A stretch of 64,000 nt of DNA from Centrapalus pauciflorus (taxonomy: Eukaryota > Streptophyta > Magnoliopsida > Asterales > Asteraceae): positions 330,059 to 394,058 of the forward strand of contig JAANYP010002360.1 in NCBI GenBank assembly GCA_020465985.1. Direction: 5' to 3'. A program made the position numbers and the translations under genes. The notes under the pieces are model-generated. The model saw only the letters and a program-made list of their open reading frames with translations, searched no databases and was not told the DNA's origin. Shown piece after piece: positions 20,601 through 32,014 of this stretch; within the stretch, counting starts at the first letter, position 1; the number at the start of each line of letters is the position of its first letter.

Positions 20601-21012
20601 AACAAACAAATTGGTCCCATCGAAGATTCCGGCTTGTTCATGTCGAGCATGTACAAGTCATTCTTCCTTGGAGCCCTCATCAGTATCCACTCTTCAGGTA
20701 TTTTGAACCCCGGTTTTAGCACTAACGCCTCAGTATCAGTAAATAGCACTGAATTCTTTTTATCACAGATTTGAGATACACTAATGAGATTGTGAACCAG
20801 TTATCAACGTGATAAACTTGATCCAATTTGATCGTCCCATTAGTGACCACTCCAATACCAGTGATATTCCCTCCTTTATTGCCAGCGAATGATACAAATC
20901 CCCGATTCCTTCCCTTGAAGTCTGCGAGTAGACTTCTTTCCCCTGTCATGTGCCTGGAGCAACCACTGTCGACGAACCATTTCTTGTTTGGACCTGTAGT
21001 TATCTCCTGCAC
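17645..21012 (-). pseudogene. pol: B1 Pol polyprotein, one frameshift
   Basis: Domains run protease (FVDSGCSRHMTG), GAG-pre-integrase (HRRMAHLHL, CLPCKKGKQHKK), integrase core (HMDLFGP, SDNGTEF, NGVAERKN), RT (YVDDIIFGSSN) and RNase H (FTDSDYGG, CEAEYVAA), with the usual tail ending near 17650. A one-base loss near 20800-20810, in the segment after QVYHVDN, separates protease from the rest. Otherwise the frame is open for more than 1000 codons. The zinc-finger His is altered: the copy reads VLRHRRMAH where others have LWHRR. The protease region is preceded by TTTCTTTCATGTGCAG (AG at 21008-21007). Confidence 0.9.
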
Positions 21013-21027
21013 ATGAAAGAAAATAGG

Positions 21028-22153
21028 TTAGTTATAACGGGGAACCCAAGCCATAACTGACTTGGTAATACCATTCTCATCCACATACTTAAACTCTTTC
21101 AAATACCCATCTCTCCTTTCAGGTGACTTGGGTCTTTGAATCGAAGTCTGTTGTGGTGCAGAGTGATTTACGTTCACTCTCGGCCTTTGTGTAGGCATTT
21201 GCTGTGGAGCTCGAGAATAGTTACGATTATAATGCATTTCTGACTGATATCCCTGAGCTCTACCTGGTTTTTGATGTCTAATAGGAGTGTGTGACCTAAC
21301 CGGAGTGTAAGCTCTGCTAGGTGTAGTACTCCTATAATGCTGTTGCGGTCCTGACCTAGATTGATTAACAACTCTATTTGGTGAGTTAGTCCTTATCACT
21401 TCTTTTGATCGACCTGACACCGGTATTTGTTTCACAGCAGATTTTGGTGCAACTTGCACAGTCTTCTCGGTATTCTGAGAACTAGTAGTGCTCGCAACAC
21501 TTGTAGAAGGCTTAGATTGTTCTGGCTTTCCCGTCTTAGGTGTAGTATCTACTTTCCTATGCGGACAGCTAGAAGCAACATGCCCCCTTTCGTGACATCT
21601 AAAGCAAGACATTTTATCAATTGACTTTTTGTGCGCGCCCTTTGATTTAGTTGTCTCACTAGTGTCTGGCTCTTTTGGTTCAACTATAGCGACTGTTTCA
21701 TCATCCTGATCATTAAAGTCAATTTTGTGTTTTCCTACAGGTTTATCACTAGAGGATGGTACAAATTTAACTTTCTTAATCTTGATATTATTATCAGTCA
21801 CCTTAGTTTCATTTTCCTTTACAGATTCAGACACTGGTTCCTGTATTTCCTCTGATTCAACTGATTTCTCAGTTTTCTCCTGAGGTTGAGGTACATAGTT
21901 ATCGTTGAAAGGTGGAGGACTCTCATGATATCCTAGACCTACAGGCTTCTTAGACTGACGCTGTGCATCTAAGATTTTCCCTAGGTTAAGAGATGAGTTC
22001 CTAAACTTTTCAAGTTTACTATTGGCCTCAGCTACCTTGACCTTAGACTCAGCTAGCTCTACGTCTTTGGATTTAAGCTCCTTGGTTAATGCCTCAACAT
22101 GTTCATACATTAGTTCTAACCTACCACACTGTTCGCTCAGTTTGTCCTTTAGA
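21028..22153 (-). pseudogene. gag: B1 Gag, C-terminal part
   Basis: This is the downstream part of gag, split by element G. It contains a coiled coil (LTKELKSKDVELAESKVKV), a Lys/Glu-rich stretch, the second zinc knuckle CFRCHERGHVASSCP and a basic Arg/Gln/Pro-rich tail with repeated YRSTTPSRAYTPVRSHTP-like sequence. It ends MAWVPRYN. Joined to 33414-32015 with one TTAGA removed, the frame is continuous across the insertion site. Confidence 0.88.
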
Positions 22154-24638
22154 TGTGAAGACCTCCCCTTCCGGGTCAGTCCTCAGAGTCTAGGTCCCAC
22201 AAATAGCAATACGATATCAACCATACTAAGATAGGGTAATTAAATTGCGGAATAATAAAATTACATGTACATACAAGATTAGGATTAAGTTTACATATTT
22301 CAAAATAAAGTTATAAAAGGGTAACATCTAATCTAATCATAATATCATACATTACATCAAATCTACCCAGAACCACCACAATTGTTGTCTTCCAATCAGT
22401 ACCAGAAAGATTTGTTGAGTAGTGGTCTAGAAAATCTTCAAAACTTGAATCTTGAATGACCTAAGTACTAGGTCCTGCAGGTGATTTTCCTTTGGCTTTT
22501 CCTGTAAAATATTAATGCAACATCTGTAAGCAACGCTTAGTGAGTTTATAGATTTTCAATATCAACATGCGTGTCAAGCGGAGTCATAAATCTTAGCGTG
22601 ATATGTCTTGGCTGCCGCTACAGCCCTCATGATTGAGATATAGTATCATAAGATCGGATGATGTTCAAGCCACACTCACGCTTAAATCGTGGGGATCAGC
22701 CACATACTGGGCTAGCTACCAGTAAGTCAATATGGCGGAACATCGGAGGTCATTACCAAGTTCATAAGAACTGGTGAAATAGCCGAGTCTAGAACAATAG
22801 ACCATAAGAGCTAGTCAAGCTGAATCAATCTATCAAATGTATGATCAATGATGTAAGCATATGTCTTGGAAGTCATGATAGCAATGAATCATAAAGCAAA
22901 GTCTGAAGCAATATTAAATGCAATATGAAAAGATAATCAAATAGCTATCATGATCCACTGGGCAACACCCATCCATGGTGTGCACAGGTCTCATTCCAGC
23001 TGATAAAGTGAATATCAATAAATCTATCAGCAACAATATATCTCAACCGGATCTATGCATATTCAATCTGAATATCTATAACTCACAGGTCTGGGACCTG
23101 GTCAAACAGATATATGAATCTGCCACCTGAGTTATCTCAGGATTTTATCTTTGTCAATCTGTAATCTGTAAATCAATTCTCTGACCCGCTTTAAATCTTT
23201 TAAAATCTTTGTCTTTATGTTCAGAATTTCACTGAACCTGTCCAGAATTATATCATATAAATCTCATGTCAATATCATCATCATTATCATGGAATTTTCA
23301 TCATCTTTTGGTCATTAAATCTGATATTTTATCTGGGTCTGATATCTGATAACTTGTCTTATCAAGGCTGTCATCTTTTGTCTTTTAATCTTTATAATCT
23401 TAAATTTCATCTGATTCTGATAACTTATCTATTCTCAAATCATTCTAATACATAAAATTGGGTTTCGGATCATAAATTTCGGATCAGCCCGGATTGGGAT
23501 CCGGATTCGGATCATCCGGATCCGGACAAATCCGAATTGGAGACCCGATTTTGATTTCATCCGAAATATATACACCCGAATTCGGATCATGACCCAACCG
23601 AGATGGACCATCCGAATTCGGTCCAATATATCCGAATTGACACATCCGAATTAGGACTTGGAACCGACATTATTTCAACCGAATTGGGTTATATCCGAAA
23701 CATAAGGTCCGAATTGGTAGTATCCGAAATGGAAACATCTCATCCGAAATACAAGGATCCGAATTGATGCCCCACATCCGAATTCGGGCTCAACCGAATT
23801 CGGACCTCACATATTCATATTTTCCCAGAAATGTTCTTGGTGTTCTTCATTAAGTTCATTCGGATTTTTCACAAAATTCTCAAAATTTCATTTTTATCAA
23901 CATGCAACTTAAGATTATGATTTGTTATCATAATTGGGTTAATTTTATGCATTTTTCCCTATCAAAAACATCATTATTTGATCAAGATCATCCAAAAATG
24001 ATCATTTTTGTCAAGAACATCTTTTTCTTCAAATTTCCGATTTCATAAAATTTTGAAAGATCTAACCCAGAATCTTTGTTTCTTTAACTTCTATTATCTT
24101 AGATTCATCATAATCTACTAGAAATCTATGCAGGCAACAACAATTTCATAATTCAAATTCTTTGGTTTCGGTTTTTAACAAAACCGAAACAAATTCTCTA
24201 AATTTCGAATCAAACTTAAATATTACCTTGAATTCTTGTTAAATGATGATCCTTGATGATGTTTGTAACTTCCTTTAGCTTTAATTTCTTCAAATAATTG
24301 CAATTCAATGAAATTTCTTGATGAATTTTGATGTAGCCGTAAATATGTAGAGAGAGATTAGAGAGAGAGAGTGAATTTTCTAAATGATGTTTAAATGGTC
24401 ATTAATTTAGTTTATATATTGCATTTTGACATTATATACAATTAACCCACTTCTTTTGTATTTTACATCTCTTTTATTTTACTCAATTTAATTATATCAT
24501 AAATATAATATAAAATTATATTTACTTAATATATTTTTATTCTTAATCAATATTTGCAAATTCCAAATAATATAACAAAAATTATATTATTATCTCAAAA
24601 TAGTCATTACATAACTGATCAAAAGTTAGGTTGTTACA
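22154..24638 (-). repeat. Element G 3' LTR with CCGAATTCGG motif cluster
   Basis: 2485 bp, starting TGTGAAGAC and ending GTTGTTACA. From 23459 to 23815 about 20 copies of ATCCGAATT, ACCGAATT or the palindrome CCGAATTCGG occur. The arginine/isoleucine-rich ORF at 23435-23626 is only a translation of these repeats. A GA-rich run lies at 24352-24372. Confidence 0.93.
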
Positions 24639-24675
24639 GAATGGGCTCCACCACGCACAAACTTCCTCCCCGAAG

Positions 24676-27600
24676 TTAGCTACGTTCGAACAGACTGGGA
24701 TATGTTGCTTTCATAACATCTCTAGATTCCCAAGACTGATGCGAACCTTTGTGGTGTTTCCACTGAACGAGCACCATCTGTATCTCTTTATTTCTAAGCT
24801 TCTTAGTCTTTGAGTCCAGAATACGTTCTGGCTCTTCAACCACTCGAAGCTTTTCATCAATTTGCAGGTTAACATGTGGTATCTGCACTTCTCTTTCGTC
24901 AGCTAAACTCTTTCTCAAATGACTAACATGGAATACAGGATGTATTCCAGCTAAGTCCGCTGGTAGATCAAGACGGTAAGACTGATTCCCAATCTTTTCA
25001 ACGATCTTGAACGGACCAATAAATCTCGGAGCTAGCTTGTTTCTTTTAATGAACCGTACCACATTCTTTATTGGGGATACTTTTAACATCACCCAATCGT
25101 TAACTGCAAAACTGATTGATCTGTGCCGGTTGTCATAATATGACTTCTGCCTGCTTTGAGCTTCAAGAATATTCCTTCTGACAAGTTGAATCTTCTCATG
25201 AGTCAACTGTAGAAGGGCAGGTCCTGCTATTGGCGATTCACCTGTTTCGCGCCAACAGGTGGGAGTTCTGCATTTTCGACCGTACAAAGCTTCAAAAGGA
25301 GCCATCTTGATTGTTGAATGATAACTGTTATTGTATGAGAATTCGACCAACGGCAAGTGGTCATCCCAGTTACCACCTAAATCAAGAATGCAGGCACGAA
25401 GCATATCTTCAAGAGTTAGGATAGTACGCTCACTCTGGCCATCTGCACTTGGATGATAAGCTGTACTCATAGAGATCCGAGTACCCATCCCGTCTTGTAG
25501 AGCTTGCCAGAATCTGGATGTGAAACGACTATCACGATCTGATACGATAGATTTCGGCACACCATGACGTGAAATTATTTCAGTGATGTATATCTGTGCC
25601 AATCTATCGAGGGAATATGTTTCTTTCATCGGAATGAAATGTGCTGATTTCGTTAAACGATCAACGACTACCCAGATAGAGTCGTGTTGTCTTTTGGTCT
25701 TTGGCAGCTTCGTAATGAAGTCCATTGTTATATGCTCCCACTTCCATTCAGGAACTGGTAGTGGTTGCATATCCCCAAAGGGCTTCTGGTGTTCTGCCTT
25801 AACCATCTGACATACTTTGCAGCTTTCAACACATTTACCGATGTCTTTCTTCATTCCTGGCCACCAGTAATCGGCTTTCAGATCAAAATACATCTTTGAG
25901 CTGCCAGGATGAATAGATAACTTGGACTGATGAGCTTCGGACAGAAGAGTGCTACGAATAGAACCATATTTAGGAACCCAGATTCGGTTTCCCTTGAGAC
26001 AGTGAAGTCCCAAATGGTTCAGAGTCAAAAATTGTAACTGTCCTTTAAGATTTTCAGAATTTATGTTCTCTTCTTTCAGCGCTTCAGTTTGAGCAACTCG
26101 AATATCTTCAATAAGATCAGAAGAGAATATAACTGGAGTTAGGGCATAACAGCACTTTTCTGGATATACTTTTCTACTCAACGCATCCGCGACAACATTT
26201 GCTTTGCCGGGATGATATAAGATCTCGCAGTCATAATCCTTGATAAGCTCCAAGGATCGACGCTGTTTCATATTCAGATCTTTTTGAGTGAAAAGGTATT
26301 TGAGACTCTTATGATCGGTGTAGAGCTGACACCGAGTCCCATATAGATAATGACGCCAGATCTTCAGAGCAAAGGTGACGGCAGCCAACTCAAGATCATG
26401 AGTTGGTGCACTTTTCTCGTAATCCTTTAATTGCCTTGAAGCATAGGCAATTACTTTTCCCCTTTGCATCAGAACACATCCTAAGCCAGTACCAGAGGCA
26501 TCGCTATAGACAACGAAATCATCATTACCTTCTGGCAAGGCTAGGATCGGCGCTTGAATCAACTTTTGCTTCAGAATATCGAATGCCTCTTGCTGTTTAT
26601 CGGTCCAAACGAAAGGAGTATTCTTTCGTGTTAGCATTGTAAGCGGCACAACAATCTTTGAGAAGTCCTTTATGAATCGCCGGTAATAACCAGCTAATCC
26701 AAGGAAACTTCTTATTTCAGAGGCATTGCGAGGTGTTTGCCATTTCTGAACAGCCTCGACTTTTGACGGATCAACGGATATTCCTTCGCCAGAAACAACA
26801 TGGCCAAGGAATTGAATCTATAAGAGTCAAAGTGAAAATTCAAGTTCTGATGTGAATCAAGGAATAATTAGGAAATAGCTCGAGACATATAATAGAAATT
26901 ATACCTGTCTGAGCCAGAATTCACATTTTGAAAACTTTGCGTAGAGTCTTTCTTTTCTTAATAACTCTAGCAATTGCCGCAGATGAACGGAATGATCAGC
27001 CTCCGTTTTGGAGTAAATCAGAATATCGTCTATGAACACGATAACTGATTTATCCAACATTGGTCTGCACACACGATTCATGAGATCCATGAATGCCGCT
27101 GGTGCATTTGTTAAGCCGAACGACATCACGAGAAATTCGTAATGACCGTATCTTGTACGGAAGGCTGTCTTCGGAATATCCTCATTTCTTACTTTCAGTT
27201 GATGATACCCAGAACGGAGATCTATTTTTGAGAAATAACTAGCTCCTTGCAGTTGATCAAACATATCATCAATCCTGGGCAGAGGATATTTATTCTTTAT
27301 GGTGACTTTGTTCAACTCGCGGTAGTTGATGCACATACGGAAGGTTCCGTCTTTCTTTTTGACAAATAAAACTGGTGCACCCCACGGAGACGAACTTGGT
27401 CGAATAAAACCTTTTTCCAACAGCTCTTGCAGCTGTTTTGACATTTCCTGCATTTCCGCAGGTGCAAGTCTGTAAGGAGCTTTTGCGATAGGAGCCGCAC
27501 CAGGAACCAAGTCAATACTGAACTCGACTTGACGTTCCGGTGGCACTCCGGAAATATCGTCAGGGAATATGTCTGGGAACTCACAGACGATAGGAATATC

Positions 27601-27927
27601 AGATAAAGACTTCTTTTCAGAGTTGGATTCAGATAAAACGTAGCACAGATAGGATTCGTGACCCTTGAATAGATACTTATAAGCTTTATCAACAGAAATG
27701 AAGCAGTGATCACCTTTTCGCTTCTCGCCCTTGATCTCAAGTACTCGGCCGTCTGAAGACTTGATTCTAATGATTCGCCGGTTGCAGATAATTGTAGCCT
27801 CATTATTCGTTAACCAGTCCATGCCGATGATGACGTCAAACTCTTTTAATGGAATCGGGATGAGATCGAGGTTGAATACGATGTTATTTACGAGCAGAGT
27901 GCAGTTTCGGTAGACAGAATCAGCCAT
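24676..27927 (-). pseudogene. pol: Element G Pol: RT, RNase H, integrase, chromodomain; with a candidate intron
   Basis: RT motifs are present: FIRPSSSPWGAPVLFVKKKDG, YPLPRIDD and the catalytic VFIDDILIYSKT. The frame stops after KCEFWLRQ, and an 87-nt segment (26904-26818) begins GTATAA and ends TTATAG. The next base resumes the same frame with QFLGHVV, then RNase H (YSDASGTGLGCVLMQ), integrase zinc finger (H, H, CKVC), core residues in TMDFITKLP, VSDRDSRF and GQSERTI, and a C-terminal chromodomain (VVEEPERILDSK, VLVQWKHH, WESRD). The upstream frame runs into the protease but is separated from gag by a 2-base slip at 28014-28020. If the 87-nt segment is spliced, pol is one complete frame. 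Confidence 0.88.
26818..26904 (-). other. Candidate 87-nt GT-AG intron inside the element G RT region
   Basis: On the minus strand the boundary is AGACAG|GTATAATTTC and CTTATAG|ATTCAATTCC. Excising it joins two open frames without altering the conserved FWLRQxQFLGH segment of gypsy RT. It carries an in-frame TAA in its second codon, so without splicing pol is truncated. The segment is AT-rich, like a plant intron. An 87-nt intron is short but possible for plants. Confidence 0.55.
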
Positions 27928-27962
27928 AACGAAATTGTTACTGGCTGTCTCAATATCAAGTA

Positions 27963-29330
27963 TTATGGGAAGCTTTGATGGAGCTTTATGTAGCCTTTGT
28001 GCAAAAGATGTGGATATATAAAAGAACGACTGGCGCTGGAATCGAATAATACTCTAGCAGGAATGGAGTTAAGTAAGAACATACCGGTAACCACATCAGG
28101 TGTTTCTTTCGCTTCTTCTGCTGTTATCTGAAAGGCTCGAGTTCTTGCAGTCGGCGTTGCAGCAGAACTTTTCCCTTTAGAACCTCCTGCTGATGATTGT
28201 GACTGATAACGTGATCCGCTTCGACACTGGTACATGAAGTGTCCTCTCTTACCACACTTCGCACATCCTCGTCCCTGCTGTGGACATTCCTCACTGCTGT
28301 GACCGATCATATTGCACGCAAAGCAAGTAACGTCTTCTGGATTGCACAACCCCATGTGTGACTTTCTGCATCGCTTGCAGAATCGTGGCTCGTTCGTGAG
28401 GGAGTAAACTTGTGCTTTCTGCTGAGAACTATACTGACGGGATTGCTGGGGCTGAGATTTACTTGGCTTGAAAAATCTACCGAATCTCTGTTTCTTCGGA
28501 GGAGACGGATTCATTGGGTTAGTCACTGGAGCGTATAGCTGATCACCATACTCTAAGTACCCTCGCTCAATCTGTCTCGCTGCTTCTACCATTTCCAGAT
28601 AGCTCTTATATTTGATCGCACTCATGGGATGTCGATATCTGGGATTGAGTCCTACTCGGAACCTATTCATTTTCCTTTCCTCTGTTGCCACTTGGTAAGA
28701 AGAGTAGCCACATAATCTCGAAAATTCGTGTTCGTATTCATCTACAGTCTTCGTTCCCTGAGTCAGTTGCATTAATTGGACTTCCATCTTATCTCGCTGG
28801 TCGACCGGACAGTACTTTGCGTTGAACATGTCGAGAAATTGGTTCCATTCTAGAGTCTGAATCACTTCCTCACCATAGATACTTCGCTGGGTTTTCCACC
28901 ATGCACGGGCAGCTCCCACAAATAGTGCAGACGCATAACTTACTTTCTTCGAGTCTAAACAATCAGAAATCCTGAAGATTTCTTCAGTGTGACTAATCCA
29001 ATCCATCGCCTGAATCGGATTAACTGTACCCTCGAAGTTCAGGGCACCGCTGGCTTTAAAATCTTTAAACTTGCAGCCTTTTGGCTGAGCAGTTTGGGTT
29101 TCAGGATTAGATTTATCAAAATCAGATTCATTGGTCTGGACTTGCTTTTCTTTTCTCTTATTTTTCTTTTCTTCGCGTCTTTTAACTTCGGCCTCATCTC
29201 TGGCCTGAAACTGTTCTTGCATTATTTTGTTTTGTTGTTCTGAGTGTTGGGCTAGAAGTTGTTGCATCATTTCAAACATTTGTTGTGGATTCATGTTGCT
29301 GGGAATATCACATGATCCTGATCCTGACAT
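27963..29330 (-). CDS. gag: Element G Gag and protease start
   Basis: 455 aa starting MSGSGSCDIPSNMNPQQ. A retrotransposon-gag domain lies at about 95-250 (FEGTVNPIQAMDWI, ARAWWKTQRS, FLDMFNAKYCP, FSRLCGYSSYQ). Two adjacent zinc knuckles follow (CFACNMIGHSSEEC and CAKCGKRGHFMYQC). The protease begins with VLFDSSASRSFI, where the family normally has DSG; the Gly-to-Ser change could weaken the enzyme. Just after this a TA-repeat slip (28014-28020) shifts the frame, and the last 15 residues are out of frame. The family normally has gag and pol in one ORF. Confidence 0.9.
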   Translation of the reverse strand: MSGSGSCDIPSNMNPQQMFEMMQQLLAQHSEQQNKIMQEQFQARDEAEVKRREEKKNKRKEKQVQTNESDFDKSNPETQTAQPKGCKFKDFKASGALNFEGTVNPIQAMDWISHTEEIFRISDCLDSKKVSYASALFVGAARAWWKTQRSIYGEEVIQTLEWNQFLDMFNAKYCPVDQRDKMEVQLMQLTQGTKTVDEYEHEFSRLCGYSSYQVATEERKMNRFRVGLNPRYRHPMSAIKYKSYLEMVEAARQIERGYLEYGDQLYAPVTNPMNPSPPKKQRFGRFFKPSKSQPQQSRQYSSQQKAQVYSLTNEPRFCKRCRKSHMGLCNPEDVTCFACNMIGHSSEECPQQGRGCAKCGKRGHFMYQCRSGSRYQSQSSAGGSKGKSSAATPTARTRAFQITAEEAKETPDVVTGMFLLNSIPARVLFDSSASRSFIYPHLLHKGYIKLHQSFP

Positions 29331-29512
29331 CTTCTACTGAAAATTAAAATCAATTAACTATCAGTTTATAGACTTAGATCTATGTACCCTTTTTCCCATC
29401 CTAACAGTCTGTACATCGTATCTCAGTTCAAACCTCCTAAATGATTGATACATATGTATTGCTTCAGTTTGAGATCAAGTATACTCACGTAATACTTGAT
29501 TCACTCAAACTA

Positions 29513-29526
29513 GTGCTCTGATACCA
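29513..29526 (-). other. Element G primer-binding site
   Basis: The minus strand reads TGGTATCAGAGCAC three bases from the 5' LTR, complementary to initiator-Met tRNA. The leader (29331-29512) has no other feature I can name. Confidence 0.9.
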
Positions 29527-29529
29527 TCC

Positions 29530-32014
29530 TGTGAAGACATCCCCTTCCGGGTCAGTCCTCAGAGTCTAGGTCCCACAAATAGCAATACGATATCAACCAT
29601 ACTAAGATAGGGTAATTAAATTGCGGAATAATAAAATTACATGTACATACAAGATTAGGATTAAGTTTACATATTTCAAAATAAAGTTATAAAAGGGTAA
29701 CATCTAATCTAATCATAATATCATACATTACATCAAATCTACCCAGAACCACCACAATTGTTGTCTTCCAATCAGTACCAGAAAGATTTGTTGAGTAGTG
29801 GTCTAGAAAATCTTCAAAACTTGAATCTTGAATGACCTAAGTACTAGGTCCTGCAGGTGATTTTCCTTTGGCTTTTCCTGTAAAATATTAGTGCAACATC
29901 TATAAGCAACGCTTAGTGAGTTTATAGATTTTCAATATCAACATGCGTGTCAAGCGGAGTCATAAATCTTAGCGTGATATGTCTTGGCTGCCGCTACAGC
30001 CCTCATGATTGAGATATAGTATCATAAGATCGGATGATGTTCAAGTCACACTCACGCTTAAATCGTGGGGATCAGCCACATACTGGGCTAGCTACCAGTA
30101 AGTCAATATGGCGGAACATCGGAGGTCATTACCAACTTCATAAGAACTGGAGAAATAGCCGAGTCTAGAACAATAGACCATAAGAGCTAGTCAAGCTGAA
30201 TCAATCTATCAAATGTCTGATCAATGATGTAAGCATATGTCTTGGAAGTCATGATAGCAATGAATCATAAAGCAAAGTCTGAAGCAATATTAAATGCAAT
30301 ATGAAAAGATAATCAAATAGCTATCATGATCCACTGGGCAACACCCATCTATGGTGTGCACAGGTCTCATTCCAGTTGATAAAGTGAATATCAATAAATC
30401 TATCAGCAACAATATATCTCAACCGGATCTATGCATGTTCAATCTGAATATCTATAACTCACAGGTCTGGGTCTTGGTCAAACAGATATATGAATCTGCC
30501 ACCTGAGTTATCTCAGGATTTTATCTTTGTCAATCTGTAATCTGTAAATCAATTCTCTGACCCGCTTTAAATCTTTTAAAATCTTTGTCTTTATGTTCAG
30601 AATTTCACTGAACCTGTCCAGAATTATATCATATAAATCTCATGTCAATATCATCATCATTATCATGGAATTTTCATCATCTTTTGGTCATTAAATCTGA
30701 TATTTTATCTGGGTCTGATATCTGATAACTTGTCTTATCAAGGCTGTCATCTTTTGTCTTTTAATCTTTATAATCTTAAATTTCATCTGATTCTGATAAC
30801 TTATCTATTCTCAAATCATTCTAATACATAAAATTGGGTTTCGGAACATAAATTTCGGATCAGCCCGGATTGGGATCCGGATTCGGATCATCCGGATCCG
30901 GACAAATCCGAATTGGGGACCCGATTTTGATTTCATCCGAAATATATACACCCGAATTCGGATCATGACCCAACCGAGATGGACCATCCGAATTCGGTCC
31001 AATATATCCGAATTGACACATCCGAATTAGGACTTGGAACCGACATTATTTCAACCGAATTGGGTTATATCCGAAACATAAGGTCCGAATTGGTAGTATC
31101 CGAAATGGAAACATCTCATCCGAAATACAAGGATCCGAATTGATGCCCCACATCCGAATTCGGGCTCAACCGAATTCGGACCTCACATATTCATATTTTC
31201 CCAGAAATGTTCTTGGTGTTCTTCATTAAGTTCATTCGGATTTTTCACAAAATTCTCAAAATTTCATTTTTATCAACATGCAACTTAAGATTATGATTTG
31301 TTATCATAATTGAGTTAATTTTATGCATTTTTCCCTATCAAAAACATCATTATTTGATCAAGATCATCCAAAAATGATCATTTTTGTCAAGAACATCTTT
31401 TTCTTCAAATTTCCGATTTCATAAAATTTTGAAAGATCTAACCCAGAATCTTTGTTTCTTTAACTTCTATTATCTTAGATTCATCATAATCTACTAGAAA
31501 TCTATGCATGCAACAACAATTTCATAATTCAAATTCTTTGGTTTCGGTTTTTAACAAAACCGAAACAAATTCTCTAAATTTCGAATCAAACTTAAATATT
31601 ACCTTGAATTCTTGTTAAATGATGATCCTTGATGATGTTTGTAACTTCCTTTAGCTTTAATTTCTTCAAATAATTGCAATTCAATGAAATTTCTTGATGA
31701 ATTTTGATGTAGCCGTAAGTTTGTAGAGAGAGATTAGAGAGAGAGAGTGAATTGTTTAAATGATGTTTAAATGGTCATTAATTTAGTTTATATATTGCAT
31801 TTTGACATTATATACAATTAACCCACTTCTTTTGTATTTTACATCTCTTTTATTTTACTCAATTTAATTATATCATAAATATAATATAAAATTATATTTA
31901 CTTAATATATTTTTATTCTTAATCAATATTTGCAAATTCCAAATAATATAACAAAAATTATATTATTATCTCAAAATAGTCATTACATAACTGATCAAAA
32001 GTTAGGTTGTTACA
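29530..32014 (-). repeat. Element G 5' LTR with CCGAATTCGG motif cluster
   Basis: 2485 bp, about 99% identical to 22154-24638. The motif cluster is repeated at about 30835-31190. Confidence 0.93.

Larger units (their letters stand above)
22154..32014 (-). mobile_element. Element G: Ty3/gypsy chromovirus (Tekay/Del-like), nearly intact
   Basis: Two 2485-bp LTRs flank the element. Perfect TTAGA duplications lie at 22149-22153 and 32015-32019. On the minus strand the order is LTR, primer-binding site, gag-protease, RT-RNase H-integrase-chromodomain, LTR. The order RT before integrase marks Ty3/gypsy. The C-terminal chromodomain, long LTRs and LTR start TGTAACAACC fit the Tekay/Del clade. By eye about 20 substitutions separate the LTRs. 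It sits in the gag of B1. Confidence 0.95.

Noticed and set aside
23435..23626. ORF rich in Arg and Ile in the G LTR (repeated at 30811-31002)
   Set aside because: It is a translation of the CCGAATTCGG motif repeats; no domain, no start context, and the two copies are LTR duplicates.
24639..24655. A clear polypurine tract for element G
   Set aside because: The sequence beside the 3' LTR (minus GTGGTGGAGCCCATTC) is only partly purine-rich; I leave the site undetermined.
22154..32014. The two 2.5-kb near-identical blocks as a segmental duplication
   Set aside because: TG...CA ends, a primer-binding site, gag and pol between them and TTAGA target duplications show that they are LTRs of one element.
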